This document shows positions 38,385-47,246 of a stretch of DNA of 64,000 bases, in pieces. This DNA comes from Pseudomonas marginalis. Lineage in GTDB: Bacteria; Pseudomonadota; Gammaproteobacteria; Pseudomonadales; Pseudomonadaceae. The DNA is taken from assembly GCF_024169655.1 (NCBI RefSeq), contig NZ_JALJWV010000001.1, positions 811,001 through 875,000 on the forward strand. Reading direction: 5' to 3'. The translations under genes and the position numbers were made by a program. Each line of letters starts with the position of its first letter. Positions within the stretch are counted from its first letter, which is position 1. The notes beneath the pieces were generated by a model. It made no database searches. It was not told the origin of the DNA and was given only the letters and a program-made list of their open reading frames with translations.

Positions 38385-38594
38385 GTTGGCCTCATGATTT
38401 GTTGTCATTTTTGGTAGTGAGGGCGACCTCGTGAGTCGACCTGCGGATACTTATGCAGGGGCCATACCCATTGCAAGATGCTGAACGGTTGCAAGGGTGA
38501 AAGAGTGGTACGAACGTACAAGAATGTCGCAAATATGAAACTTCCGACACAAATGCGCACATTTTGAGGGTTTTTTAGGGGCGGAAGGGGCACC

Positions 38595-38633
38595 AAAAAG
38601 GCCCAACTGAGACGTCTGGCGCACTCAGTTGGG
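38595..38633 (-). terminator. Rho-independent terminator after dppA paralogue 4
   Basis: On the minus strand, CCCAACTGAG and CTCAGTTGGG pair around a 12-base loop, then CCTTTTT follows. It lies about 10 bases after the stop and separates this gene from the next paralogue. Confidence 0.85.
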
Positions 38634-38642
38634 GCGCTGCTG

Positions 38643-40244
38643 TTACTTATCTAGACTCACGCCGTAGAACGGGGTCAGGCCAAAGGGGCTGATCTTGAAG
38701 TCCTGCACTTCCTTTCGAAGCGGCTGGAACACCGTCGAGTTCGCAATAGGCGTTATAGGTACCTGTTCTTTAAGTATTTTCTGCGCCTGCTGATACCACT
38801 CGATACGCTGCTCGCGGTCGCTGCTGACCTTGGCCTGCTGCACCAGTTTGTCGTAGGCGGGGTTACACCATTTGGCGTAGTTGCTGCCCTTCACTGCGGC
38901 ACAACTGTAGAGCACGCCGAGCCAGTTATCCGGGTCGCCGTTATCGCCGGTCCAGCCGTAAATCATCGCATCGTGCTCGCCATTCTTGGCGCGCTTGATG
39001 TACTCGCCCCACTCATAGCTGACGATGTTGGCGTTGATGCCGATCTTTGCCCAATCCTGCTGGATCATTTGTGCCGACATTCGCGCATTCGGATTGGAGG
39101 CGCGCTGTACGGTCATCGCCCACAAATTGATGGTAGTACCGGGTGCAACCCCTGCTTCTTTTAGTAGCGCCCGCGCCTTGGTCGGGTCAAAGGGGGCATC
39201 CTTGATCGTCGGGTCATAAGACCACTGCGCGGGAGGCAATGCGTTCTGCGCCAATTGTCCGGCGCTCTGGTACACGGCCTTGATGATCGCGGGTTTATCG
39301 ATGGCCATGTCCAAGGCCTGGCGCACCTTGAGTTGATCCAGCGGCGGATGCGTCACGTTGTAGGCCAGAAAGCCGAGGTTGAACCCCGCTTGTTGCAGCA
39401 CACGCAGGTTGGGGTCTTGTTTCATCACTTCGATATCGGCGGGGCGCGGGTAACCGCTGACCTGGCATTCGCCGGCCTTGAGTTTCTGTAGGCGTGACGC
39501 GGCGTCCGGGGTGATCGCGAATACCAGGTTGTCGAGCTTCACATCCTCGGGTTTCCAATACTGTTTATTGGCGACATAGCGAATCTGCGAGTCCTTTTGG
39601 TAGCGCTTGAATACAAACGGCCCGGTGCCTACCGGTTTCTGGTTGATCTCTTCGGCCCGGCCTTCCTTTAATAGTTGGGCTGCGTATTCGGCGGATTGCA
39701 CCGAGGCGAAGCTCATTGCCAGGTTCTGTACGAACGAGGCATCGACGTTGTTCAGGCTGAAACGCACGGTGTGCTCGTCCAGTTTGTCGACGCTTTTGAT
39801 CGTGGTGTTCAAACCCATGTCGGTGAAGTAGGGCGACTCGGACGGATAGGCCTTGCGAAACGGGCTTTGGGCATCCAGCAGGCGGTTGAAGGTGAACAGC
39901 ACGTCATCCGCGTTGAAGTCGCGGGTGGGCGTGAAGAAGTCGGTGGTGTGGAACTTGACGCCGTCACGCAGGTGGAAGGTGTACGCCAGGCCGTCCTTGG
40001 AGACCTCCCAACTGGTCGCCAGGCCGGGCTCGACTTCGGTGCCGCCGCGCTTGAACTGGGTCAAACGGTTGAACACGGTTTCGGCAGAGGCATCAAAATC
40101 GGTGCCGCTGGTGTACTGGCTGGGGTCGAAACCGGCGGGGCTGGCTTCGGAGCAGTAGACCAGGGTGCTGGCGGCCTGGGCCATTGGCATAAAGGCCAGC
40201 AGGCCGGCGGCGAGGAGCAGTGGTTTGACGGTGATTCTGTCCAT
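38643..40244 (-). CDS. Dipeptide-binding protein, DppA paralogue 4
   Basis: A 533-residue SBP family 5 protein. The signal peptide (VKPLLLAAGLLAFMPMAQA) precedes ASTLVYCSEASPAGFDPSQY. It shares VLFTFNRLLDAQSPFRKAYP, QKPVGTGPFVFKRYQKDSQI, NALPPAQWSYDPT and YGWTGDNGDPDNWLGVLYSC with the other copies, but has GECQVSGYPRPADIEV where others have CQITLxPRPAD. The ATG at 40244 has AGGGG upstream. It is the first gene of the dpp series and has its own strong terminator. Confidence 0.9.
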   Translation of the reverse strand: MDRITVKPLLLAAGLLAFMPMAQAASTLVYCSEASPAGFDPSQYTSGTDFDASAETVFNRLTQFKRGGTEVEPGLATSWEVSKDGLAYTFHLRDGVKFHTTDFFTPTRDFNADDVLFTFNRLLDAQSPFRKAYPSESPYFTDMGLNTTIKSVDKLDEHTVRFSLNNVDASFVQNLAMSFASVQSAEYAAQLLKEGRAEEINQKPVGTGPFVFKRYQKDSQIRYVANKQYWKPEDVKLDNLVFAITPDAASRLQKLKAGECQVSGYPRPADIEVMKQDPNLRVLQQAGFNLGFLAYNVTHPPLDQLKVRQALDMAIDKPAIIKAVYQSAGQLAQNALPPAQWSYDPTIKDAPFDPTKARALLKEAGVAPGTTINLWAMTVQRASNPNARMSAQMIQQDWAKIGINANIVSYEWGEYIKRAKNGEHDAMIYGWTGDNGDPDNWLGVLYSCAAVKGSNYAKWCNPAYDKLVQQAKVSSDREQRIEWYQQAQKILKEQVPITPIANSTVFQPLRKEVQDFKISPFGLTPFYGVSLDK

Positions 40245-40286
40245 GGAAGACCCCTGAGATGGCTGGCATATAACACTGCCCAAATG

Positions 40287-40318
40287 AAAAAACGGCGGTC
40301 ACCGAGGTTACCGCCGTT
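40287..40318 (-). terminator. Rho-independent terminator after the 1299-aa toxin-like gene
   Basis: On the minus strand, AACGGCGGT and ACCGCCGTT pair around a 10-base loop, then TTTTTC follows. It lies about 31 bases past the stop. Confidence 0.88.
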
Positions 40319-40349
40319 CAGGGGGGAGCAGATAGTGGACGGGCGCTTA

Positions 40350-43300
40350 TCAGTTCAGCGTCGGTGTGATTTCTATACGTGTAGGCGCCGAGGGTTCTAT
40401 GACATAACCGTCGCTGCCAATTTCATTGCTGGCTCGTATCGTTATTGTCCTTGAGGCTTTTGCATGGATGTCAGTAATAGGTTCGAGTTCACCATCCTGT
40501 TCGTCTAGTTTGGTAACGATGAAATCGGATTTTGCGGTGACGGTGGTGACACCTTCTGCCGGGGCATAGTGGATGTAGTAATGTGGATCACGTCCGCTAC
40601 CAAAGACGGTGCCTTTGAATCGAGAACTCTGAAATTCATCCGGGGCAGCGCCTAGCAGCCATTGATTGGCAACTTCAGACACTCGTGCTCTTAGTGCGGG
40701 ATCAGGAATGACTCTTTCAAGGGCCTCGACATTTTTTTGTATGACTTCATTGAGTTCGTCGGTTGAGAATTTCTTGCCTGCTTCCTGCTGCTGCTTGGCG
40801 ATGTCAATTTCCAGTGCGATGCCATCCGGTGTTTGTATTGTGAACTTGCTGCGATTGATATCTTTAATGAACTGCTCACTGTAATCGCTTGTGCCTAACG
40901 TCGAAGCGCTGGCTTTTGGGGGCCGTGTGGCCTTGGCTGGGTTCTCCTCGGTTGTCCAGGAAATTTGCGGTAGGGTGTTACCTTCATCGTTCACGACAAT
41001 GCCGTAGGTATAACCGTGTTCATTAAGATTGAAGTATCTGTCCAGTATGTCGGCCCCCTTCATTTTCGAGCCATCCAGTTCCAGGAACTGGTCTGAAATC
41101 ACTGGCGAGAACTTGGTTTCGGAACTTGGCGTCGGCGAAACCGAGCGTTGCCATGGCCACTTCACGCCGCCATCTGCCGGCGCCCTTACCCATTCGCCGT
41201 CACGACCAGGATGGACGCGCATTACCGCCCTGCCGGTCGCGGGGCTGATAATCGACGTTGCGCTATCCCCCATCCGGTAGCGGCTTTCGATCTCGAATAC
41301 CTTGCTGCTACCGGTTTCATCGGTATGGCGGACAAAATTCCAGCGCTTGCCCTCGCTGTCGGTCACTCGATAAACACCCAGCGCATCGGGCGTGGTATTG
41401 GCGATGAATTGCTCGCCATTAGGCACGGCATGCTCACTCATTTTCACGAGGCCGGATGAAGGCGTCTGGAAGCGGTTGGCCGTAAAAGGCGCTGCATTCA
41501 GGGTGGGTGGGATGCCGGATCCACCCGCCTGCGGCACCTGGATTGGGTTTTCATCAATAGGCGGGACCGGTGCCTCTGGCGTCGGGAGTTTTTCTGGCGC
41601 AAGTTCAAACGGATCTTTCACCGCCCCGCTGGCGCCCGCTGAAAACAGCGTGTTAAGTGTGCCGTCGAAGGTTTTCCAGGCGCCATCTTTGCGTTCTGCC
41701 TGGGTATCGCCCGACCCGGCTTTTTCTGCGCCCAGCGCGACTTCCGTAATGCCGGTACCGACCGCAGCAGCGGCGAGCGGCCAGCCAAGGGGCGCCAGTT
41801 TGGCAAAGAGTTGCGCACCCACCGAAATGTCATGAAGCCAGGTATCCCGGTTGACCTCTTTGTTGGATTTGATTGCCGTATCGGCGTCGCTGGTCATGCG
41901 CGCTTTCGCCTCGTCCTTGAGGTGCGTAAAGACGTCGTTCTCGATTTTAATATCGCCGCGGTCGATGGTTTTGCCTTCCCAGTTCTCCCAGTCGCCGCTG
42001 GCGAGATGGGCCAGTGAAGAGTCCACGCCGTACTTGCCGAAAGCACCGCCGTCCTGACGGTTATAGGCGGAAAAGTGTGAGGCCAGAGCTGCACGTTTTT
42101 GCGGGTCCATGGCTTGATCGACCACCCAGTCGTCCATTTTCTTCAGCGAGTCGAAGCGTAAAAACGCTGGGGTGGCGCCCGCAAGCCAGAGTATTTGCCT
42201 GCCGTCTCGCCGGTTGTTCTCGTAGTTGTATTGGCCGTCATCCAGATCGGCAAATCGAATGATGTTGCTGGGATAACCGTTTATATCGAAAGCATGTGCT
42301 CGAAGTTTGCCTTTTGCCGGTGCCTCAGCGCGTAGTTGCTCAACGGTGATGGGGGTGTTTTCATCAACGGCAACATTAGAGACCGCCCCCATCACCAATT
42401 TATAGTCATCACGGCTGAATTTATGTTCGTCGGCCAACAGCGCCTGTTCGGTCGGGGACTTGGCCTCAAAGGCCTTCAACTGCTGGCGGGCCTGATTGAC
42501 GAATTCGCCTTTTGCCACCGCACGAAAATCGCTTTCGTGAGTGTTCCAGAACTCGTCGATTTTTTTCGTGGCGATATCCTGGAAGTTGGCACTCCATACG
42601 CCGCGCATGAAGACGGAAGGGGAGAAGGGGAATTCGTTGTGCGCGCCGTAGCCGTTTTTCTTGCTCTGCCCTGGACCTTCGGTATAGATGCCGCCGTTGC
42701 TATCCAGCTCGCCGGGGTCCCAATCCTGTTCGGAGAAGTTACTCAGTACCGCCTCCGTCAGGGTTTTCGAGTTGTGAGGCTCCTCACCGGGGTGCTCCCA
42801 ACCTGACCGTGCGCGCGCTTCCGTCACGCCGCCATGAAAGCGATGCAGGTACAGTTTGTCGGCGTCCAACGGTTCCAGTTTGGCCAGTTGGTCCTTGGGC
42901 AAATGCTCCCGGAGGATGTTCTCCGCCAGTTGTTTGGCCTGCGCGCGCAGGTTTGGCATCGCTTGCGCCACGCCTGTGGCGAGCTTGGTGTAGGCCAGTT
43001 TTTGAGGCGCCTGGGTATAAAACTGCTCGGCAGCGGCGCGCTGTGTTTCAAGCGCGCCTATGGATTGCTTTTCGTTTGGCGGGGCGTCGAAGGTTTTCTG
43101 GCGATTCAACTGGAGCACGCGCTGCTGGCTCTGGCCGACGTTGGCGGTATTGGGTTCGCCATAAAACGTCGCGATCGTCTTCATTGACGCGCCGATAGAC
43201 CCTGCGCCGAAGCTCAGTCTCAGGGATTGTTTGGGGGCCGGCGCAATGACGCTGGCGGCGTCGAGCAAAGGCCCGGCGACTTGTCTCCAGCCCGAGGTGT

Positions 43301-44249
43301 CGGTGAGCGAAAACTGCTTTTCAACCCCGTCGACCTTGGCCGACATGGCGCCGGTGGATGGAATGATTTTCACCGTGGCAGGATCGATTTTCTGTTCGTG
43401 TAACCAGTTCTGCACCACCGGGCCTTCGAACACGTTGCGATAGTGCCCCAGCCATTGCCCTAGAACCGTCTGGGGCGGCACCGCAATCGGCCCCACCGGG
43501 AGGCCATCGATCTTTTTCTGCCATTCGCGGGTGAAACCTTCCACCAGTGCGGCGTCACCCGGTGCGGCAGGGTTGGCAGTGGCCTCATGGCGTTTGTAAA
43601 TGTCGGCAACTGTGCGTTGCTGCTCTGATAGCGCCTGGTCCCCGCGTATGGAGGGGGAGCGGTAAGTGTCGGTTGGCGCGGGCGCGGCAAAGGCGTGGGT
43701 TCGTTCAAGCGTGTCTGTCGTGGCCTTTGTCAGGTCTGGCAAACCATAGAAATGCGCGACTTTGCCCAGCTCGAACGTATCGCGCAGGGCATCGTTATAG
43801 TGAACGGGGGCCGCGCCGCCACTGGCGATGACCGTGCTCGCCGACAATATGGGGCCTGCAACCGTTGACCAGCCGGAGTTATCGGTCAGGCTGAACGTGC
43901 GGCGCTGGCCGTGAATGGCGGCCGAAATTGCACCACTGTCGGGAAGAATGACGATGCTTGCGGGCGCAATGCCTTTGCTCTTTATCCAGCTTTGAAAGTC
44001 GGGGTTGTTTAGCGCGATGGCCAATTGGGTTCGCCACTGTCCCAGTGTGGAGTTTGGCGGGATTTGAATCGGGGCGGCGTATTCGCCTCTTGTGCTGTTG
44101 AGCGCACTGAGGAAGTTTTGCACCAATTGGCTATCGCCAGGGGCGCGCGGGGTAGAGGGCGTAGCGGAGTCGGATGAAGTACCCGAGGCGGCTGACGGGC
44201 TGGGGGTGAAGGTTTGGGTCGACGCTGGGTTTACGACGGAAAGTGTCAT
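40350..44249 (-). CDS. Large DUF6543-type ('dermonecrotic toxin domain') protein, 1299 aa
   Basis: A 1299-residue protein without signal peptide, resembling the large toxin-like proteins of Pseudomonas annotated with DUF6543. Residues 1-36 are Ser/Thr/Pro-rich. Two tandem repeats follow (about 37-171 and 229-366, each with LGQW, SGAxSAxxxG-type and FSLTDxSGW motifs). A core at about 430-880 contains DEFWNTHESDF, FDINGYPSNIIRF, RFDSLKKMDDWVVDQAMDPQ and a hydrophobic stretch LAPLGWPLAAAAVGTGI near 818-835. A Pro-rich hinge and a linker (937-1034) ending GGVKWPWQR lead to a C-terminal region (1036-1299) I do not recognise. The start is ATG 44249. Base composition looks poorer in G+C than the neighbours. 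Toxic function is inferred. Confidence 0.7.
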   Translation of the reverse strand: MTLSVVNPASTQTFTPSPSAASGTSSDSATPSTPRAPGDSQLVQNFLSALNSTRGEYAAPIQIPPNSTLGQWRTQLAIALNNPDFQSWIKSKGIAPASIVILPDSGAISAAIHGQRRTFSLTDNSGWSTVAGPILSASTVIASGGAAPVHYNDALRDTFELGKVAHFYGLPDLTKATTDTLERTHAFAAPAPTDTYRSPSIRGDQALSEQQRTVADIYKRHEATANPAAPGDAALVEGFTREWQKKIDGLPVGPIAVPPQTVLGQWLGHYRNVFEGPVVQNWLHEQKIDPATVKIIPSTGAMSAKVDGVEKQFSLTDTSGWRQVAGPLLDAASVIAPAPKQSLRLSFGAGSIGASMKTIATFYGEPNTANVGQSQQRVLQLNRQKTFDAPPNEKQSIGALETQRAAAEQFYTQAPQKLAYTKLATGVAQAMPNLRAQAKQLAENILREHLPKDQLAKLEPLDADKLYLHRFHGGVTEARARSGWEHPGEEPHNSKTLTEAVLSNFSEQDWDPGELDSNGGIYTEGPGQSKKNGYGAHNEFPFSPSVFMRGVWSANFQDIATKKIDEFWNTHESDFRAVAKGEFVNQARQQLKAFEAKSPTEQALLADEHKFSRDDYKLVMGAVSNVAVDENTPITVEQLRAEAPAKGKLRAHAFDINGYPSNIIRFADLDDGQYNYENNRRDGRQILWLAGATPAFLRFDSLKKMDDWVVDQAMDPQKRAALASHFSAYNRQDGGAFGKYGVDSSLAHLASGDWENWEGKTIDRGDIKIENDVFTHLKDEAKARMTSDADTAIKSNKEVNRDTWLHDISVGAQLFAKLAPLGWPLAAAAVGTGITEVALGAEKAGSGDTQAERKDGAWKTFDGTLNTLFSAGASGAVKDPFELAPEKLPTPEAPVPPIDENPIQVPQAGGSGIPPTLNAAPFTANRFQTPSSGLVKMSEHAVPNGEQFIANTTPDALGVYRVTDSEGKRWNFVRHTDETGSSKVFEIESRYRMGDSATSIISPATGRAVMRVHPGRDGEWVRAPADGGVKWPWQRSVSPTPSSETKFSPVISDQFLELDGSKMKGADILDRYFNLNEHGYTYGIVVNDEGNTLPQISWTTEENPAKATRPPKASASTLGTSDYSEQFIKDINRSKFTIQTPDGIALEIDIAKQQQEAGKKFSTDELNEVIQKNVEALERVIPDPALRARVSEVANQWLLGAAPDEFQSSRFKGTVFGSGRDPHYYIHYAPAEGVTTVTAKSDFIVTKLDEQDGELEPITDIHAKASRTITIRASNEIGSDGYVIEPSAPTRIEITPTLN

Positions 44250-44388
44250 CGTTGGAGTTCTCGATAGTGATTTGGATACACGCCCGCAGATCACTCCTTG
44301 TTTGTCTGAGGGTATTGATGTGTGCCGAAATTCGAGAAAACGATTCCACCCTAGATGTCTACGAGGGTTACTGCTGATTGCCATCGAT

Positions 44389-44427
44389 AAAAAAACGGCG
44401 CGAGCCTGAGGCCGCGCCGTTTTTTTG
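44389..44427. terminator. Rho-independent terminator after the SIMPL-domain gene
   Basis: The stem AAAAAACGGCGCG / CGCGCCGTTTTTTT encloses a short loop, with T runs in both directions. It lies 15 bases after the stop of the minus-strand SIMPL gene and insulates the downstream toxin-like gene. Confidence 0.88.
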
Positions 44428-44441
44428 GGTTCGTGGGAGGG

Positions 44442-45146
44442 TTATTGAAGCACTTCGATGACCCCGTCCGCCGACATACTGACCTGGCTGGTGCCCGCTT
44501 CCACTTCCGGCGTCGAATCCATCTCTGCGGCTTTCATCATCATGGCGCCGCGCGCATAAGGCTGTGGATAACCATTGGTGTTGAAGTTCAGGTTGACGAT
44601 CTTGTAACCCTTGCCGCCCAACGCATCGGTGGCCAGTTGCGCACGCGCCTTGAACGCGCTGACGGCGTCCTTGAGCAGCGCATCCTCGCTGGCCTTGCGG
44701 GTCGGGTTGGCGATGGCGAAGTCCATGCTGTTCATCTTCAGGTTGGTCAGCATTTCGCCAGTGAGCTTGGACAAAGCGGCAAAGTCCGAGCTTTCCATGC
44801 GCAGTTCGGCACGTTCGCGCCAGCCGGTGATTTTCTGGTTCTTGTTGTCGTAGATCGGGTAGCTGTTGCGGCTACCCTGGCGCAGGGTCACGCTTTTGAC
44901 TTCGCGAGCCTGGGCCAGGGCCTTGTTCATGGTGGTGGTGATTTCCGCGGCGAGCTTGCCCGGGTCGGTGTTTTGGGATTCGGTGTAGAGGGTGACGATC
45001 ATCTGGTCGCGCGCCACTTCCTGGCTGACCTCGGCCCGCAGGGAAATCTGGTTGTAATGCAGCTCATCGGCGGCGACGGCCGGAAGGCTGGCCAGGACCC
45101 CGGCGCTGAGGGTGAGAACGGCAGCATTGCGAATGAAACGGGACAT
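44442..45146 (-). CDS. SIMPL-domain (DUF541) periplasmic protein
   Basis: A 234-residue periplasmic protein of the DUF541/SIMPL family, of which E. coli YggE is linked to oxidative stress. The signal peptide (AAVLTLSAGVLASLPAVAA) is followed by DELHYNQISLRAEVSQEVARDQMIVTLY, the family's conserved first strands, and NGYPQPYARGAMMMKAAE near the end. The ATG at 45146 has AAGGAGC upstream; a longer in-frame start would remove the signal peptide from the N-terminus. It is divergent from roxS. Its molecular function is not established. Confidence 0.85.
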   Translation of the reverse strand: MSRFIRNAAVLTLSAGVLASLPAVAADELHYNQISLRAEVSQEVARDQMIVTLYTESQNTDPGKLAAEITTTMNKALAQAREVKSVTLRQGSRNSYPIYDNKNQKITGWRERAELRMESSDFAALSKLTGEMLTNLKMNSMDFAIANPTRKASEDALLKDAVSAFKARAQLATDALGGKGYKIVNLNFNTNGYPQPYARGAMMMKAAEMDSTPEVEAGTSQVSMSADGVIEVLQ

Positions 45147-45350
45147 GGAAGCTCCTTGGGATGTTCGTGTCGATATGACTGTAGACGGTGGTGTCGGGTT
45201 CTTCGGGTTTACACATTCGCTACACATTGTCGTGGCGCCGACGAACGGTAATTTACCGCGCCTGCGTCAAAGAGCCACACACGCCGTGTCAGCGTGTCTG
45301 CTTCGTTTATACTCCTGCCGATCCGCCTGCAGCGCTCACCGGGAGAGCTC

Positions 45351-46613
45351 ATGCTCGCCGTCGTAAAACTGACTTCCGCCACCCGCCAGAACCTCTGGCG
45401 CCTGACGTTCATTCGCACCCTGGTGCTGGCCGCGCAGGCCGGTTCGGTCGGGCTTGCCTATTGGTTCGACCTGCTGCCGCTGCCATGGCTGCAACTGAGC
45501 GTGACCCTGGGCTTTTCCACCGTGCTGTGTGTGTTTACCGCCATCCGGTTGCGCACTACCTGGCCGGTGACCGAGCTGGAGTACGCCCTGCAGTTGGCCT
45601 GCGACCTGTTTATCCACAGTGTGTTGCTGTATTTCTCCGGCGGTTCCACCAATCCGTTTGTTTCGTATTACCTGGTGCCCCTGACCATCGCGGCCGTGAC
45701 CTTGCCGTGGCGCTACTCGGTGGTGCTTTCCGGCATCGCCCTGACCCTTTACACCTTGTTGTTGGCGCAGTTCTACCCGTTGCAGACGTTCCCCATCGCC
45801 CGGGAAAACCTGCAGATCTACGGGATGTGGCTGAGCTTCGCGCTGTCCGCGGCGGTCATCACCTTTTTTGCCGCCCGTATGGCCGAAGAACTGCGCCGCC
45901 AGGAAGAGTTGCGTGCCATTCGCCGCGAAGAGGGCCTGCGCGACCAGCAACTGCTGGCCGTCGCCACCCAGGCCGCCGGTGCGGCCCATGAGTTGGGCAC
46001 ACCCCTGGCGACCATGAGCGTACTGCTCAACGAAATGACCCAGGACCATCACGACCCGGCACTGCAAGAAGACCTCGGCGTGCTGCGCGAACAGGTCAAG
46101 CAGTGCAAGCAAACCTTGCAGCAACTGGTGCGCGCCGCCGAAGCCAATCGCCGCCTGGCGGTGGAGATGCAGGACGTGACCCAGTGGCTCGATGAAGCCC
46201 TGAACCGCTGGCACCTGATGCGCCCCGAAGCCAGTTACCGTTTCCACCTGCTGGGGCAGGGCAACGTGCCGCGCATGGCGCCGCCGCCGGACCTGACCCA
46301 GGCCCTGCTCAACCTGCTGAACAATGCCGCCGACGCCTGCCCCGAAGGCCTCGAAGTGCAGTTGGACTGGAATACCGAAGACCTGACCATCAGCATTCGC
46401 GACCACGGCGCCGGCGTGCCGCTGGCCATCGCCGAGCAGATCGGCAAACCGTTCTTTACCACCAAGGGCAAAGGCTTCGGCCTCGGCCTGTTTTTGAGCA
46501 AGGCCAGCGTGACCCGCGCGGGCGGCTCAGTGAAGCTCTATAGTCATGAGGAAGGCGGCACGCTCACCGAGCTGCGCCTACCCCGTGTCGCACGAGGAGA
46601 TATCGATGAGTGA
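45351..46613 (+). CDS. roxS: RoxS, redox-responsive sensor histidine kinase (RegB/PrrB type)
   Basis: A 420-residue membrane sensor kinase. About six membrane helices occupy residues 18-180. The loop GGSTNPFVSYY (97-107) is the ubiquinone-linked heptapeptide region conserved in RegB/PrrB. The H-box is QAAGAAHELGTPLA with phosphorylated His213, and the ATP-binding lobe has NLLNNAADACP, DHGAGVP and GKGFGLGLFLS. In Pseudomonas RoxSR controls terminal oxidases and redox response. The ATG at 45351 follows GGGAGAGCTC. Its end overlaps the roxR start by 8 bases. Confidence 0.93.
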   Translation: MLAVVKLTSATRQNLWRLTFIRTLVLAAQAGSVGLAYWFDLLPLPWLQLSVTLGFSTVLCVFTAIRLRTTWPVTELEYALQLACDLFIHSVLLYFSGGSTNPFVSYYLVPLTIAAVTLPWRYSVVLSGIALTLYTLLLAQFYPLQTFPIARENLQIYGMWLSFALSAAVITFFAARMAEELRRQEELRAIRREEGLRDQQLLAVATQAAGAAHELGTPLATMSVLLNEMTQDHHDPALQEDLGVLREQVKQCKQTLQQLVRAAEANRRLAVEMQDVTQWLDEALNRWHLMRPEASYRFHLLGQGNVPRMAPPPDLTQALLNLLNNAADACPEGLEVQLDWNTEDLTISIRDHGAGVPLAIAEQIGKPFFTTKGKGFGLGLFLSKASVTRAGGSVKLYSHEEGGTLTELRLPRVARGDIDE

Positions 46614-47166
46614 CGAGATCCAAGTCGAAGGCGAAGAACTGCCGCACCTGTTGCTGGTAGATGATGACGCTACCTTTACCCGCGTCATGGCGCGTGCCAT
46701 GAGCCGTCGCGGTTTCCGCGTCAGCACGGCGGGCTCCGCAGAAGAAGGCCTGAGCATCGCCCAGGCCGACTTGCCGGACTACGCCGCGCTCGACTTGAAA
46801 ATGGACGGCGACTCCGGCCTGGTGCTGCTGCCCAAGCTGCTCGAACTCGATCCGGAAATGCGCGTGGTAATCCTCACCGGTTATTCCAGCATCGCCACCG
46901 CCGTCGAAGCCATCAAGCGCGGCGCCTGCAACTACCTGTGCAAACCGGCGGACGCCGACGACGTGCTGGCCGCCTTGCTCTCCGAGCATGCCGACCTCGA
47001 CACCCTGGTGCCGGAAAACCCGATGTCGGTGGACCGCCTGCAGTGGGAACACATCCAGCGCGTGCTGACCGAGCACGAAGGCAACATCTCCGCTACCGCC
47101 CGCGCCCTGGGCATGCACCGTCGCACCCTGCAACGCAAGTTGCAAAAACGCCCGGTACGGCGCTGA
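46606..47166 (+). CDS. roxR: RoxR, redox response regulator (RegA/PrrA type)
   Basis: A 186-residue response regulator. The receiver domain (about 12-125) has the acidic pocket LLVDDD at 17-21, phospho-acceptor Asp63 in ALDLKMDGDSG, and the KPAD lysine. A Pro-containing hinge leads to a Fis-type helix-turn-helix at the C-terminus (EGNISATARALGMHRRTLQR), identical in layout to RegA/ActR/PrrA. The start is the ATG preceded by CGAGGAG, overlapping roxS. The pair is a classic translationally coupled two-component operon. Confidence 0.95.
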   Translation: MSDEIQVEGEELPHLLLVDDDATFTRVMARAMSRRGFRVSTAGSAEEGLSIAQADLPDYAALDLKMDGDSGLVLLPKLLELDPEMRVVILTGYSSIATAVEAIKRGACNYLCKPADADDVLAALLSEHADLDTLVPENPMSVDRLQWEHIQRVLTEHEGNISATARALGMHRRTLQRKLQKRPVRR

Positions 47167-47246
47167 GCGCTGTCGGATCGATGTCCCTTAGGGGGCGGCC
47201 GGCTCAGCTGGCTGCGCCCGATCCTGTCGATGAGCGCAATGGCGGC

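Noticed and set aside
38450..38480. Sigma-54-like GG-N10-GC element (minus strand, TGGGTATGGCCCCTGCA) upstream of dppA paralogue 3
   Set aside because: Spacing is right but the -24 element (GGGTA) and -12 element (CTGCA) match poorly, and no enhancer-binding site was seen.
47167..47246. Possible terminator after roxR and the 895-aa gene
   Set aside because: The stem GGGCGGCC...GGCTGCGCCC is imperfect and is not followed by a T run in either direction.
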